A stretch of 64,000 nt of DNA, from contig NZ_JARXVF010000014.1 of assembly GCF_029892515.1 (NCBI RefSeq), positions 1 through 64,000 on the forward strand, written 5' to 3'. Below, piece after piece: positions 57,005 to 64,000 of the stretch. Each line of letters begins with the position of its first letter. The first letter of the stretch is position 1. Under the pieces are notes generated by a model. It ran no database searches, was not told the DNA's origin, and was given only the letters and a program-made list of their open reading frames with translations. A program made the position numbers and the translations under genes. The DNA comes from Pseudaminobacter soli (ex Li et al. 2025) (GTDB lineage: Bacteria > Pseudomonadota > Alphaproteobacteria > Rhizobiales > Rhizobiaceae).

Positions 57005-57409
57005 CTAACAGTTCGCCAATGAAATCGGAATGCCGTTTCGTAAGGAGTTGGCGACTGTGCAAACCTCCCACGCCTTGTTGATGAGGTTTGAAGGGTCGCT
57101 GCCATCCGTCATCTCAAGATGAACCGCTACATCTGCTTTGGTCGCGATGAGAGGTGATCCCTCCAGATCGATAGTGACCCGAACGGATATGTCGCCGATC
57201 TCCTGTCCGAGGTCGTGAGCGACGTACCGAAGATCATTGCAGTAGCATCCCCCGATCGCCAAACCGAGCAGTTGGGCACCGTTGAAACCCAAGCCCTTCC
57301 CACCCGCTTTGCCATCCGGCCGATCAACAACGACCGTATGGCTGCCCGCCCATCCCAAGGCGGCTTCAGTTCCAGCAATGTTCCGCAATTCAACCGTGGA
57401 GACGACCAC
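57005..57409 (-). CDS. OsmC-family peroxiredoxin-like protein
   Basis: 134 residues from GTG 57409, preceded by GGGAGGATGAG. GLGFNGAQLLGLAIGGCYCNDL is the first cysteine region of the OsmC/Ohr fold, and the second cysteine is in KAWEVCTVANSL. The pair of Cys about 60 residues apart would reduce organic hydroperoxides. The protein ends right after SLANC, which is normal for the short OsmC branch. Location suggests it belongs to the mobile region. Confidence 0.82.
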   Translation of the reverse strand: MVVSTVELRNIAGTEAALGWAGSHTVVVDRPDGKAGGKGLGFNGAQLLGLAIGGCYCNDLRYVAHDLGQEIGDISVRVTIDLEGSPLIATKADVAVHLEMTDGSDPSNLINKAWEVCTVANSLRNGIPISLANC

Positions 57410-57550
57410 CTCATCCTCCCAAAGTCAGGCCATGCCCGTCCTGAACAATGCTCGTCATGAGAGCTTCGCCCAGGCCCTTGCGGCGGGCAAGAGTGCGGGC
57501 ACGCACAAGGTCGTCATGATGCCTTGCGATCGTCGAGACTGCTAGGGAGA

Positions 57551-57787
57551 TCAACCCTTCGTCCTGCGGGGATCGGCTCCATAGGTGCGCTCTTCGCGTA
57601 TTGTCCCGTCGCTCTTGTGAAGAACCGCTTGACCGAGACCACCGGCATCTTGGGCCTCGTGCCCTGCGGCTATGGCCGCTGCTTCAGATTGCTTTTGGGT
57701 ATGATGCGCGGAGACCATCCTGCCGCCTTCGAGCACCCTCCAACCCGTGTTGGTCGGCACTGAGTGGAAAACGCTGCGCTTAGTCAT
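57551..57787 (-). CDS. DUF2188 protein
   Basis: 78 residues from ATG 57787, with GGGAGG upstream. The pattern HSVPTNTGWRVLEGGRMVSA, then KQSEAAAIAAGHEAQDAGGL and HKSDGTIREERTYGADPR is that of DUF2188, a small domain of unknown function common on plasmids and islands. It follows the OsmC gene's orientation with 141 nt between them. Confidence 0.8.
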   Translation of the reverse strand: MTKRSVFHSVPTNTGWRVLEGGRMVSAHHTQKQSEAAAIAAGHEAQDAGGLGQAVLHKSDGTIREERTYGADPRRTKG

Positions 57788-57861
57788 TGCAACCTCCCTC
57801 GAGGGCATGGTCGAGAATGAGAGCGGGTGGGGCAAATGTCCATTGGACAATCGGCTGGTGG

Positions 57862-57930
57862 CCCCCCGTCGCGGGTCCTTCCCGGGTCAAAAGGCAACAC
57901 GGGTGGGGCGGTAGCGCATGCTGTCTCTAG
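57862..57930 (-). repeat. Dispersed island repeat, copy A (inverted)
   Basis: Read on the minus strand it starts CTAGAGACAG (57930-57921), then GCGCTACCGCCCCACCCG and ends with GGAAGGACCC near 57880. It matches the three plus-strand copies at 58220, 59996 and 63075. With copy B it bounds a 289-nt segment as an inverted pair. Confidence 0.8.
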
Positions 57931-58219
57931 GTGTGACGGTTCAAAGGTGGTTTACACTTGACACCTAAATCATGAAACAGGCGCAAATCCGCCAATCATC
58001 GCAGCGTCGAGGCGTCAACCAGGTTGACAAAAGTGTAAAGTAAAGCGGGGGGGTTCACACCCCTTTACTTCCGAGGTGGGCGCGACACCCACGCCGAACC
58101 ATGCCGTCGATCGCCGAAAGCCCTTGCGGCCCAAGCCTTCCGAGGCCTGCGCGCCGACTGATTGGCCCGCTCTGAACCTGGCAGACATAAACAAAAAACG
58201 TGCTCTGGAATTTCTGTAG
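57931..58219. promoter_or_regulatory. Operator-like palindrome and hairpin in a 567-nt gene-free stretch
   Basis: GTCAACC-A-GGTTGAC at 58014-58028 is a perfect 7-bp dyad. TTTACACTT at 57951 is repeated inverted as AAGTGTAAA at 58031. AAGTAAA (58038-58044) and TTTACTT (58064-58070), with GGGG/CCCC inside, form a long hairpin. Together they look like repressor sites or a small RNA. No protein-coding gene is convincing between 57788 and 58354. Confidence 0.5.
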
Positions 58220-58290
58220 CTAGAGACAGTTCGCGCTGCCGCCCCACCCGCATTGGTTTTTCGGCCGGAAGGACCCAAGACGGTGGGGGG
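58220..58290 (+). repeat. Dispersed island repeat, copy B
   Basis: CTAGAGACAG, then GCGCTGCCGCCCCACCCGCA and a spacer followed by GGAAGGACCCAAGACGG. Upstream flank differs from copies C and D. Confidence 0.85.
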
Positions 58291-58354
58291 CTAGAACGAT
58301 TGACACGGCCGAGGAGATTGTGCGCATCATTCTGGAAAAGCGAGGGTTTCTGAG

Positions 58355-58711
58355 ATGGCAGGCGTCCTGTTTCAGTCAGGCGACATTACGGTCACTAGAT
58401 TCGTTGCCAAGTTCGGCAATGCCACTTACCCAATTGTGACCATTCGAAGCGTCATAATCGAGAGAGAGAATACACTCTTATTCGTCCTGAGCGTTGTTGC
58501 AATTATCGCAGGTCTCATCGTAGGGGCAAATATACATGAGATGATTGGACTGATTGCCTTTGTCGCATTTTTATTTTTGGCGAACAATGTCCCCGAAAAA
58601 CGCAGATTGATCCTGAAGACGACAAGTGGTGACGTGACCGCTCTAGGCTCTCATGACGCGATGTTGGTCGAAAGCGTGCGCCAAGCAATCGAAGATGCCG
58701 TTACGAGATGA
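58355..58711 (+). CDS. DUF6232-like small membrane protein
   Basis: 118 residues (MAGVLFQSGDITVTRFVAKF). A beta-rich N-terminus with TYPIVTIRSVIIERENTLLF leads to two adjacent helices (about 40-80) and a short C-terminal part with LILKTTSGDVTALGSHDA. This is the layout of the DUF6232 family, function unknown. The gene is visibly richer in A+T than the core genes, a sign of transfer. Confidence 0.7.
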   Translation: MAGVLFQSGDITVTRFVAKFGNATYPIVTIRSVIIERENTLLFVLSVVAIIAGLIVGANIHEMIGLIAFVAFLFLANNVPEKRRLILKTTSGDVTALGSHDAMLVESVRQAIEDAVTR

Positions 58712-58795
58712 CAGACGCTTAGAATCGGTCCGGCCGCCTAGGACGGCGCAATTATCGCACCGGTCGTTGCCAGGAGCACGTCTGCCTGAATGCAA

Positions 58796-58828
58796 CAAAC
58801 CCGCCGCCTCGCGTGAGACGACGGGCTT
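58796..58828. repeat. Imperfect hairpin repeat; rest of the 58712-59050 gap
   Basis: CCCGCCGCCTCGCGTGAGAC to CGACGGGCTT forms an imperfect stem. A near-identical copy is at 62856-62887. Both sit shortly after a gene, so a terminator role is likely. The remaining gap to 59050 holds no gene; a GGAGGAAAG ribosome binding site closes it. Confidence 0.6.
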
Positions 58829-59050
58829 CACCAGGGAGCACCTGTCAGGTCATGAACAAGTGCACCCAAGAAAACTCTCGGCCGGAGTAGTGGTTCCGAT
58901 TATCTGCAGGCCGCTGCAAATCCAAGCTTCCAGGGCCATTCGGAAAATGTGAGCGCGCGAAGCTCTGGACGCCCGCATCGATAGGAGCATTTTACCAAGT
59001 AGGGCATCGTGGCCCTCGGGGGATAATAACAACAACCCGGGAGGAAAGAT

Positions 59051-59245
59051 GTGCCTACAAGTCATCAGTATTTATCCTCGTCCGACCTCGCAAAGATCAA
59101 ACGCGTTCTCGCCGGCGCCCGCCTGTCATCACACACCGACGAGGCTGCGCGCTTTCTGATGCGCAAATACCAAGAGGGCAGAATATCGCTTCACCGATTT
59201 TGGCAGCAAGACCTTCCACGACCTCTGGACCGAAGACGAAGGTAA
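59051..59245 (+). pseudogene. Small hypothetical gene with foreign 3' end
   Basis: From GTG 59051, after GGGAGGAAAG, the frame reads MPTSHQYLSSSDLAKIKRVL to DEAARFLMRKYQEGR, which looks like a normal small soluble protein. From about 59181 the same DNA encodes, in another frame, the end of an outer-membrane protein. The last 20 codons of this frame (HRFWQQDLPRPLDRRRR) are therefore likely read-through of foreign DNA, and the gene is a truncated fusion. Confidence 0.5.
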
Positions 59246-59297
59246 GATCAAGCTGAGAACCAACGACATCCGGATCGGCATCGCCTACAAGTTCTGA
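59181..59297 (+). pseudogene. 3' remnant of an outer-membrane beta-barrel protein
   Basis: The frame starting GAA 59181 reads EYRFTDFGSKTFHDLW, then EGKIKLRTNDIRIGIAYKF and TGA. The alternating pattern, the EYRFTDFGS strand and the C-terminal IAYKF with terminal Phe are the mark of the Omp25/RopB-type porin-like family in Rhizobiales. Only 38 codons remain, fused out of frame to a small unrelated gene. A terminator follows 25 nt later. Confidence 0.7.
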
Positions 59298-59321
59298 TCT
59301 GCACTCCCGCAGTGACCTCTG

Positions 59322-59345
59322 GCCCCGGCGAAAGCTGGGGCTTTT
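59322..59345 (+). terminator. Intrinsic terminator with GAAA tetraloop
   Basis: GCCCCGGC (59322-59329), loop GAAA, GCTGGGGC (59334-59341), then TTTT. It is probably the original terminator of the outer-membrane protein gene. The same hairpin without the T-run recurs at 62905-62926. Confidence 0.85.
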
Positions 59346-59773
59346 TCCTTCGGGAGTGGGCCCGCTGCGATCTTCTAACTGCTAGAATGTTCTGTCCCGA
59401 TTCCCCAATCGGGGCAGGCCCGGCTGTCGCAGGCTCCCCCATACCCCTGCCTTGCGGATTGTCGGGCCACCTTACTCGCTCGTGATCGGTTTGGCCGCAT
59501 GGCCCTGCGGGGGTGAGACCCGAAGCCACCGGGGTACGGGGGGCTAGGGGTATGACTGGCTCCGGGTCTCGTGCTGCTGGGGAAGCAGCAGCCAATACTT
59601 GCTTAAGGGCGATCACAGACGCAACGACGCCTGGGGCTAAACGGGCTTGTCCATTCGTGTGAGGCTGGCGGCTACTACTGACGCATTGACGCTCCCGCTC
59701 CGCCTCGGCTTTGGTATACGGGGCGCGTCCCTCAAGGTTTACAATTCGATCAGCCTCCGCTGCGAGCGTTTCG

Positions 59774-59815
59774 GTGTCCGCAGTGTCCGCAGTGTCCGCA
59801 CTTACGGTGTCCGCA
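59774..59815. repeat. Tandem GTGTCCGCA nonamers
   Basis: Three contiguous GTGTCCGCA units at 59774-59800 and a fourth at 59807-59815. On the minus strand they encode the repeated A-D-T of the terminase-like remnant. Related units are found at about 62973-63005 and 63041-63058, next to repeat copy D. Confidence 0.85.
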
Positions 59816-59995
59816 TCAATTCCATTACGCCAGTCAAGATCGACATGGGCTGGATTGAGTTTTCCGTCTGAAAAAGCCGGGAGATGCCCGCTTTTGATCT
59901 TTCTGCGAACAACCTTTTCATCGCAGCCCGCCCGCCTGGCAAACTCGCGAACTGATATGCCACGCCGCATGCGGACACCTTTTCGACCTCTGCAC

Positions 59996-60068
59996 CTAGA
60001 GATGCTTGCGCTGCCGCCCTACCCGCATTGCGTTTTGTGTTGGAGGGACCCAAGGCGGGAGGGGGGGA
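59996..60068 (+). repeat. Dispersed island repeat, copy C; rest of the 59971-60287 gap
   Basis: CTAGAGATGC, then TTGCGCTGCCGCCCTACCCG and GGAGGGACCCAAGGCGG. Its left flank GCGGACACCTTTTC is shared with copy D, so those two are longer copies. On the minus strand it is the 5' leader of the terminase-like remnant. No gene is seen from here to 60287. Confidence 0.85.
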
Positions 60069-60287
60069 GGATGGCGCCGGTGCCTTCGATCAGGTTCATG
60101 GCATCTGATCCCCGGTGGGGATGTCTGCAATAGAAATGGAGGGGCGCGGGTCACCGGACTGGCGGGTTCCAGAGTAGCGCCCCCCCCAAGTTGAGGACGA
60201 AGTTTCGCGTGACTTAGGCTCGGGTCCATCTGACTCGACTCCCTTGGCAGCCTTTGCTTTGATGGCGATGTCTACAAGGAGGGGGAG

Positions 60288-60554
60288 ATGGCGGACTTCA
60301 TCCACGCTCGCGAATACCTAGAAAGCGGCGACGTTGTCGTCGTCCAGTGTTCGCACCAATGCAACGTCATGGTCATGAATGATGCCAGTTTCCAGCACTA
60401 CTGTCACGGACGCAGCTTCCACCACTACGGACGCTATTTCACGCATTTCCCTGCTAGGGTGGTCATTCCTCGTGATGGCCACTGGAACACGGTAATCGAT
60501 CTAGATGGCGGGCGTGCCAATATCCGCTACAACATTGAATACATCAAAGGCTAA
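60288..60554 (+). CDS. DUF1883 protein
   Basis: 88 residues; GGAGGGGGAG precedes ATG 60288. The run FIHAREYLESGDVVVVQCSH, then QHYCHGRSFHHYGRYFTHFP and GHWNTVIDLDGG matches DUF1883. This small domain of unknown function is in some proteins fused to a TIR domain; no TIR part or TIR neighbour is present here. Full length for the stand-alone form. Confidence 0.8.
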   Translation: MADFIHAREYLESGDVVVVQCSHQCNVMVMNDASFQHYCHGRSFHHYGRYFTHFPARVVIPRDGHWNTVIDLDGGRANIRYNIEYIKG

Positions 60555-60623
60555 GCCTCAAACTCCGCCGTGGCTTGGCACCGGTCAGAGTTTAGATGAT
60601 CTCCCGCGCGGCCTGGAAATTGT

Positions 60624-60851
60624 TCAGGACAGCGTCGTCGTAAGGAATTCGATCAGCCGTTCGTGTGCCCGGCGATGAAGTGCGCCGCGAGGGATTGTGA
60701 TCAAGAAATCCTCGATCATCATCCCTTTCTTCGGGTCAGGTAGGCATTCCGGCTCTGCCTGCCCGACGAATAGATGAAGCTCATCCGGGTCGAACGCCAA
60801 ATGCCATGCGCCTATGCGATCCTCGGCAAGAGTGAAACTGATCAGTGCCAT
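60624..60851 (-). CDS. Hypothetical small protein
   Basis: 75 residues from ATG 60851 (MALISFTLAEDRIGAWHLAF), with AAGGAG about eleven bases upstream. It is soluble and acidic in the middle (DPDELHLFVGQAEPECLPDP). I do not recognise it. An ATG 12 codons further up is also possible. Orientation is opposite to its neighbours. Confidence 0.45.
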   Translation of the reverse strand: MALISFTLAEDRIGAWHLAFDPDELHLFVGQAEPECLPDPKKGMMIEDFLITIPRGALHRRAHERLIEFLTTTLS

Positions 60852-61392
60852 CTGGTTCACGCTCCTTCGAGCGTTGATCATCAGCAAAGGAAAACTCGCT
60901 TCAATTGCGAAATTTCGCCATTGACACCCGTCGCAACCCAGGGGATCGGGACGGCGGCCAAATCCCGGTGGGAGTCAGCGGCCCAACCCCGTTGCCGCTC
61001 GTGAACGATCTCGCCGGCATCCTGCGCAAGAGCTTGGAGACGGAAGGCATCGCACCTCCGAAGGGCAGGAAGTCAAAGACCAATATGGCGTAAGATCGTA
61101 TCGGACTATTCTGATAGGGATCGGAATATTCTGAAATCACTGTCGCCAGATCGATGGTAACGCAGCAATATCTCAATGGGCCGAGACCGGTCGGAACGAA
61201 ATCTCCTCATGCCCGTTGCAGCCATCGTTGGGTAGTTGGCGATGAGTTTTGCGCCGAGGTTTGTGTTCTCGGGCTTGGTGACCTGTCGTGCGCGGTCAAG
61301 TTGACCGCCGCTGAGCCTTTCGCAGGCACCGATCGTCGTGAGGTCTTCATCAGCGCAACTCCTCGATTTGCGACCTGCGAAAGGAAACCACG
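60852..61392. other. 541-nt stretch without a convincing gene
   Basis: A short plus-strand frame from TTG 60905 (62 codons) is open but has no family resemblance and only a distant AAAGGA. At 61100-61135 TCGGACTATTCTGATAGG and TCGGAATATTCTG form an 11- to 13-base direct repeat that may be an operator. The rest shows nothing, and the ribosome binding site AAGGAAACC of the next gene ends it. Confidence 0.4.
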
Positions 61393-62835
61393 ATGAAAGC
61401 CACCAGACGAACTTTCATGTACGGAGCATGTGCTGCCGGCCTCGCTGCCGCCGCCGGGACGTTGAAGATGCTCCCGGCAAAAGCCCAATCTTTGTCGCCG
61501 GCGGAAGCGCAGCAGATCGCGGAAGACGCCTACATCTACGGCTACTCGCTTATGACGACCGAGGTCACGCGCGTCCAAATGAGCAATGTGCCAAAAATTG
61601 AGGGGCTTACTGCTCCTATGGGGCAGTTCGTGAATGTGCCCCGTTACCCACCGGCGGACTACCGCGGCGTCTCGGCCCCCAATGCCGACACATTGTATTC
61701 GGTTGCCTGGCTCGACTTGACCGAACCTCAGGTGTTCAGCCACCCCGATATGGGCAGCCGCTACCACCTTTTCGAGATCACTGACCTGTGGATGGCGGAT
61801 TCCAAGTCATCGCCGAGTCCGCGCACCGCGGACGGGAAGGCTGCCAATTACCTGTTCACCGGCCCAGGCTGGGAAGGCGAGGTCCCGGCGGGGATGAAGC
61901 ATTTCCCGATCGCCACGCGTTACATGGTCATTTTGGGCCGTACCTACGCTGACGGCACCGAGCAGGACTACAAAGCTGTCAACCAGCTGCAGGCGCAATA
62001 CAAGATCACCCCGCTTTCCGCCTGGGGCAAACCGTACACACCCATCGCACCGCCGGTGAACCCGAATCCCGGATTCAGCATGACCGACAAACCGCAGGCG
62101 GTCATTCTTGCCATGGGGACAGAGGGCTATTTCAATCTGATGGCTATGCTCATGGCTAAGGATGCGTCTCCGGCAGCCGAGGATGCGCCAATGGTCGCGC
62201 GTATGGCCACGCTCGGCATTGTGCCTGGGCAACCTTTCGAGATGAGCAAGCTCGACCCGGCCGTACAGTCGGCGCTGAAGGACATCCCGCAATCTGCCCT
62301 GAAGAAGATTGAGGCCAACAAAGCCTCTATGGGAGGAGTAGAGAACGGCTGGGTCGTCTCGAAGGGACTCGGAACCTACGGCACCGACTACCTCAAGCGC
62401 GCCACTGTCGCGGCCTTCGGTTGGCCCGCGAACCAGCAGCTTGACGCGGTCTATCCCTACACCGAGGTAGACGCTACGGGTCAGCAATTGACAGGTGCGC
62501 ACAAATATACATTGACCTTCGCCAAGGATGCGACGCCGCCGGTCAATGGCTTCTGGTCGATTACCATGTACATGATCGACCAAGGCTGGTGGTTCGTTCC
62601 CAATCCACTGAACAGGTTCACCGCCAGCCTGCGTAACAATCCGAAGTTCAACGCCGATGGTTCGCTGACGCTCTACTTCCAGAATGAATCGCCCGGCGCG
62701 GACAAGGAGGCCAACTGGCTGCCGGCTCCGAAGGGCGACTTCCTGGCGATGCTGAGAATGTACTGGCCCAAGGAGACCCAGCCCTCAATCCTCGACGGCA
62801 GCTGGAAGATTCCGCAGGTAATCAAAGTGGACTAG
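61393..62835 (+). CDS. DUF1254/DUF1214 exported protein
   Basis: 480 residues with AAGGAAACCACG before the ATG. The N-terminus KATRRTFMYGACAAGLAAAA is a Tat-type signal (RRTF), cut near AKA. The DUF1254 domain starts with AEDAYIYGYSLMTTEVTRVQ and has SAPNADTLYSVAWLDLTEP; the DUF1214 part near the C-terminus has VNGFWSITMYMIDQGWWFVP and GSLTLYFQNESPGADKEANW. Export through Tat implies folding before transport, perhaps with a cofactor. Function is unknown. Confidence 0.9.
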   Translation: MKATRRTFMYGACAAGLAAAAGTLKMLPAKAQSLSPAEAQQIAEDAYIYGYSLMTTEVTRVQMSNVPKIEGLTAPMGQFVNVPRYPPADYRGVSAPNADTLYSVAWLDLTEPQVFSHPDMGSRYHLFEITDLWMADSKSSPSPRTADGKAANYLFTGPGWEGEVPAGMKHFPIATRYMVILGRTYADGTEQDYKAVNQLQAQYKITPLSAWGKPYTPIAPPVNPNPGFSMTDKPQAVILAMGTEGYFNLMAMLMAKDASPAAEDAPMVARMATLGIVPGQPFEMSKLDPAVQSALKDIPQSALKKIEANKASMGGVENGWVVSKGLGTYGTDYLKRATVAAFGWPANQQLDAVYPYTEVDATGQQLTGAHKYTLTFAKDATPPVNGFWSITMYMIDQGWWFVPNPLNRFTASLRNNPKFNADGSLTLYFQNESPGADKEANWLPAPKGDFLAMLRMYWPKETQPSILDGSWKIPQVIKVD

Positions 62836-62855
62836 GCCAGCTTTATTCCTCAGTG

Positions 62856-62926
62856 AAGCCCGCCGCCTCGGGTGAGACAACGGGCTTATGTGGATCAGAT
62901 CTCTGGCCCCGGCGAAAGCTGGGGCC
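62856..62926 (+). terminator. Two hairpins after the DUF1254 gene
   Basis: AAGCCCGCCGCCTCGG to ACAACGGGCTT (62856-62887) is a copy of the hairpin at 58796. GGCCCCGGCGAAAGCTGGGG at 62905 is a copy of the terminator stem at 59322, here without a T-run. They probably stop transcription from the DUF1254 gene. Confidence 0.6.
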
Positions 62927-63074
62927 GCTTCTTTGGCGCGCCTGCCACCTATAGGAGATCGGATAAGCACCTCTGTGCGGACACTGCGGACAGGTGCGGA
63001 CACCTCCCAAACGCGGATTTGCGGCCGTAGGCGCTCGTCTGCGGACACTGCGGACACCTTTTCACTGTCCGCAC

Positions 63075-63140
63075 CTAGAGACAGCGCGCGCTGCCGCCCC
63101 ACCCGCATTGGCGGGACGCTTGGAAGGACCCAAGGCGGGT
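63075..63140 (+). repeat. Dispersed island repeat, copy D; rest of the 62836-63305 gap
   Basis: CTAGAGACAG, then GCGCTGCCGCCCCACCCGCA and GGAAGGACCCAAGGCGGG. Upstream are GCGGACACTG units related to the 59774 nonamers, so this is likely a second remnant of the terminase-like gene's 5' region. Nothing else is seen before 63305. Confidence 0.85.
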
Positions 63141-63305
63141 GCGGAAGAGTGCGCTGTCTCATCCTGCCTCCGAATACTACCGAGGGAAGTTTTATCCCAT
63201 CACGCCAGCGCGGAAACTGAAACCTGCAGACCCCTTGCGGAAGGGCGCAGAGTCGAATCTATTGAATTGCACAGAATATCTGCAGACTGGCGATTGCGAT
63301 CATTC

Positions 63306-64000
63306 ATGATTTCACCGAGAGAGTTTGGGGCAATCAAGGCGCTTATCGCAGTGCTTTTGATAGTCGGTTCAGCTTACCTTGCTCTAAACAGCGGTTACAT
63401 CAAGAACCGAAAGGCGTTCGCCGCTTACGAAGCCCAAAGCTATGTCGAGGCATTCAATCAGTGGAAGGGGTTGGCGGAGGCAGGCGACACTTATGCGCAG
63501 TACAATCTGGGAGCGCTATATTCACATGGACAAGGCGTCGCCCAGAACGACACAAAAGCGGCATACTGGTGGCGCAAGGCTGCGGAAGCTGGCGATGTAA
63601 ATGCAGCTTATGGCCTCGGCAGATCGTATCTTTCCGGCCAGGGCGTCCAAAAGGATTTTGGAACAGCCTCACAATGGATTCGTAAGGCCGCTCAGGCGGG
63701 ACAGATTGAGGCTCAGTACTTCCTTGGCTACCTATATGCCCAAGGAGCAGGGCTGCCTCAGGACGACCGTTTGGCGATCGAATGGTTGCGCAAGGCTGCA
63801 GATCACGGATATGCGCAGGCACAGTACAGTCTCGGCACATACTATGCTGTGGGGAAAGGCGTGCCGAACGACGACGTCCAAGCTTTCGCGTGGACGGCCA
63901 AGGCGGCCAATCAGGGCCATCGAAAAGCGCAGCTAAACATCGCGGTAATGTACGCGCTTGGCAGAGGAGTATCAGCGAACGACGCTGAGGCTGCAAAATG
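63306..64000 (+). CDS. Sel1-repeat protein (3' end outside the window)
   Basis: 231 codons are in the window and no stop is reached. From ATG 63306 the N-terminus MISPREFGAIKALIAVLLIV is a membrane anchor or signal (about 8-27). From about residue 50 at least five Sel1-like repeats follow, each with the pattern A-x-Y-x-L-G-x-x-Y-x-x-G-x-G-V (AQYNLGALYSHGQGVAQND, AAYGLGRSYLSGQGVQKDF, AQYSLGTYYAVGKGVPNDD). Such solenoids mediate protein contacts, often in the periplasm. No specific partner can be named. Confidence 0.85.
   Translation, partial: MISPREFGAIKALIAVLLIVGSAYLALNSGYIKNRKAFAAYEAQSYVEAFNQWKGLAEAGDTYAQYNLGALYSHGQGVAQNDTKAAYWWRKAAEAGDVNAAYGLGRSYLSGQGVQKDFGTASQWIRKAAQAGQIEAQYFLGYLYAQGAGLPQDDRLAIEWLRKAADHGYAQAQYSLGTYYAVGKGVPNDDVQAFAWTAKAANQGHRKAQLNIAVMYALGRGVSANDAEAAK

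Larger units (their letters stand above)
59248..59970 (-). pseudogene. Terminase small-subunit-like HTH protein, probably decayed
   Basis: The first 50 codons from ATG 59970 (MRRGISVREFARRAGCDEKV, then KIKSGHLPAFSDGKLNPAHV) look like a phage Nu1/terminase small-subunit winged HTH. Next comes an (ADT)n run made of 9-base repeats, then RIVNLEGRAPYTKAEAERER, as in related phage proteins. After that the sequence turns into low-complexity Pro/Arg text that does not look like a protein. It is best read as a phage remnant whose 3' part is replaced or frameshifted. The repeat copy C lies directly upstream of its start. Confidence 0.5.

Noticed and set aside
60905-61093. Plus-strand frame from TTG, 62 codons
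   Set aside because: Weak start, distant binding site and no family resemblance; could be real but not supported.
55984-64000. CRISPR array among the island repeats
   Set aside because: The repeats are few, unevenly spaced and differ in length; no cas genes.

Overview
The window is high-GC DNA from an alphaproteobacterium, most likely of the Rhizobiales (Mesorhizobium/Aminobacter-like). The pointers are two glutamine synthetases (GSI and eukaryote-type GSII), a rhizobial-type phosphatidylcholine synthase, an ATP12 assembly factor, an IalB-family protein, RIME-like intergenic palindromes and a short-LID adenylate kinase. I read it as chromosomal core from 1 to about 55.9 kb and an accessory, partly decayed island from there to the end.

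1-14.6 kb is one long translation block: the tail of tuf, the S10 genes (rpsJ to rpsQ), the spc genes (rplN to secY, then adk) and the alpha genes (rpsM, rpsK, rpoA, rplQ), closed by a clear intrinsic terminator. Many genes overlap by 1-8 nt. The wider gaps (rplR-rpsE, rplO-secY, rpsM-rpsK, rpsK-rpoA) hold strong hairpins, two of them terminator-like, and a good sigma-70-type promoter lies between adk and rpsM.

14.7-21.6 kb holds housekeeping genes: a periplasmic Do/HtrA protease, rarA, an aspartyl beta-hydroxylase-like protein, an RluC-type pseudouridine synthase, an EamA permease and ATP12. 21.6-24.9 kb is a nitrogen-assimilation locus: glnII on the plus strand faces glnB-glnA on the minus strand, and each side has a recognisable -24/-12 (sigma-54) promoter. 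25-46 kb carries nnr, a DsbA-like protein with a YejA-type binding protein, ialB, hspQ, a UbiH-type monooxygenase, a DUF2182-DUF1326-pcs-qor run, a complete BMP-type nucleoside ABC transporter, rimO, terC, a TonB-dependent receptor and a short trmO.

46.8-55.0 kb is the metabolic highlight: coxC-M-S-L-D-E-F on the minus strand, a molybdenum-copper CO dehydrogenase with its maturation proteins and a membrane-bound LytTR regulator. CoxL has the form I signature AYRCSFR, so this is a candidate for true aerobic CO oxidation rather than one of the many form II relatives.

At 55945-55983 a tRNA-Ser stops dead in the anticodon loop. From there the DNA changes character: short hypothetical genes (SWIM+BRCT protein, OsmC, DUF2188, DUF6232, DUF1883, DUF1254, Sel1 repeats), a phage terminase-like remnant, an outer-membrane-protein 3' remnant, four copies of a roughly 70-bp dispersed repeat and several palindromes. 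I read this as one end of an integrated element. The Sel1-repeat gene runs off the right edge.
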